From contig DAOVDN010000095.1 of the NCBI GenBank assembly GCA_030669465.1, positions 1 to 5,621 on the forward strand: a stretch of DNA of 5,621 nt, given 5' to 3'. Below are positions 5,104 through 5,621 of the stretch, in pieces. The stretch comes from Desulfobacterales bacterium (GTDB lineage Bacteria; Desulfobacterota; Desulfobacteria; Desulfobacterales; ETH-SRB1). How positions within the stretch are numbered: position 1 is the first letter of the stretch; each line of letters opens with the position of its first letter. The notes beneath the pieces were generated by a model. The model was not told where the DNA came from, did not search any database, and saw only the letters and a list, made by a program, of their open reading frames with translations. Made by a program: the position numbers and the translations under genes.

Positions 5104-5621
5104 ATGCCTGAGCTTATTCCTATTCTTAAAAAAGATGATATCGATAAAATAGTAGCCGGCGTTGCACGCAGGATTTCATCTGATTATCAAGGTCGCGAGC
5201 TCGTTCTTATCGGGGTCTTAAAAGGTGCATTTATCTTTTTAGCTGATCTTGCCCGGAATCTTACTATTCCGGTTAAGATTGACTTTGTGGGTACCTCCAG
5301 CTACGGTTCCGGCACTTCCTCGTCAGGGAACATCTATTTGACCAAAAAGATAGAGATTGATGTAAAAGATAAAGATGTACTGATTGTAGAAGACCTGGTC
5401 GATACAGGCCTGACTTTAACCTATCTTCTTGATTACATAAAGTCTTTTGGACCAAAGACCGTCAAGATATGTGCCTTGATAGACAAACGGGAACGTCGTA
5501 AGATAAAGATAAACATTGATTATGCATGCCATGTGGTTGAAAAAGGGTTCATTGTTGGTTATGGGATTGATTATGCGGAAGATTACAGGAACTTACCGGA
5601 AATTTTCCACTTAAAATTATA
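5104..5621 (+). CDS. hpt: Hypoxanthine phosphoribosyltransferase, 3' end cut by the window
   Basis: There are 172 codons without a stop before the window ends; family members are about 175-185 residues, so only a few should be missing. The enzyme transfers phosphoribose from PRPP to hypoxanthine (and usually guanine) to make IMP or GMP in cytoplasmic purine salvage. Motifs in order: the VLKGAFIF block at 38-45, the flexible loop SSYGSGT at 65-71, the PRPP-binding loop VLIVEDLVDTGLT at 92-104 with acidic pair Glu96-Asp97 and the likely catalytic Asp100, the base-contacting Lys128 in LIDKRERR, and VGYGIDYAEDYRNLP at 151-165. The common form of the PRPP loop is EDIIDTG; the Leu-Val here is a conservative change. 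In many bacteria hpt is followed by ftsH or tilS-type genes, but the downstream side is not visible. The long leader and strong promoter suggest independent transcription. Confidence 0.96.
   Translation, partial: MPELIPILKKDDIDKIVAGVARRISSDYQGRELVLIGVLKGAFIFLADLARNLTIPVKIDFVGTSSYGSGTSSSGNIYLTKKIEIDVKDKDVLIVEDLVDTGLTLTYLLDYIKSFGPKTVKICALIDKRERRKIKINIDYACHVVEKGFIVGYGIDYAEDYRNLPEIFHLKL

Overview
The window is a chromosomal stretch of housekeeping genes from a bacterium of moderate GC content, with gaps between genes crowded by short palindromic and tandem repeats. No taxonomic marker fixes the organism. The mix (tRNA-modification gene mnmG, a cysteine-free DnaJ, hpt, a TIGR01212 radical SAM protein, and small dispersed repeats in intergenic DNA) suggests an uncultured or anaerobic Gram-negative lineage such as Desulfobacterota or Nitrospirota, but this is only an impression. 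No phage, plasmid, CRISPR, defence or biosynthetic cluster is visible.

Layout. 1-168 (+): 3' end of a WYL-domain regulator. 169-376: gap with no convincing gene. 377-1327 (-): TIGR01212/YhcC-type radical SAM protein. 1328-1596: divergent gap with a truncated MITE-like element (1341-1436), a likely sigma70 promoter (1460-1488) and a palindromic repeat (1513-1586). 1597-3474 (+): mnmG. 3473-3549: an array of 7-bp repeats touching the mnmG stop codon. 3580-3608: a possible promoter. 3625-3838: an intact 214-bp MITE with perfect 20-bp terminal inverted repeats and an 8-bp target duplication, itself carrying a nested 110-bp insertion. 3901-4815 (+): DnaJ/CbpA-type co-chaperone without zinc finger. 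4829-4857: a near-consensus promoter, followed by a long leader with hairpins and direct repeats. 5104-5621 (+): hpt, cut by the window end a few residues before its expected C-terminus.

The genes do not form one pathway. MnmG modifies the tRNA wobble base, the DnaJ protein serves Hsp70, and Hpt salvages purines. Each of the three plus-strand genes seems to have its own promoter and a repeat-filled leader, so they look like separate transcription units.

The main point of interest is the repeats. The MITE upstream of dnaJ has clean insertion hallmarks. A related copy upstream of mnmG, in the opposite orientation, preserves the empty site of the nested insertion, so the order of insertion events can be read directly. 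I found no evidence for a wholly new biological system; the structured hpt leader is the best candidate for undescribed regulation, and it is speculative.
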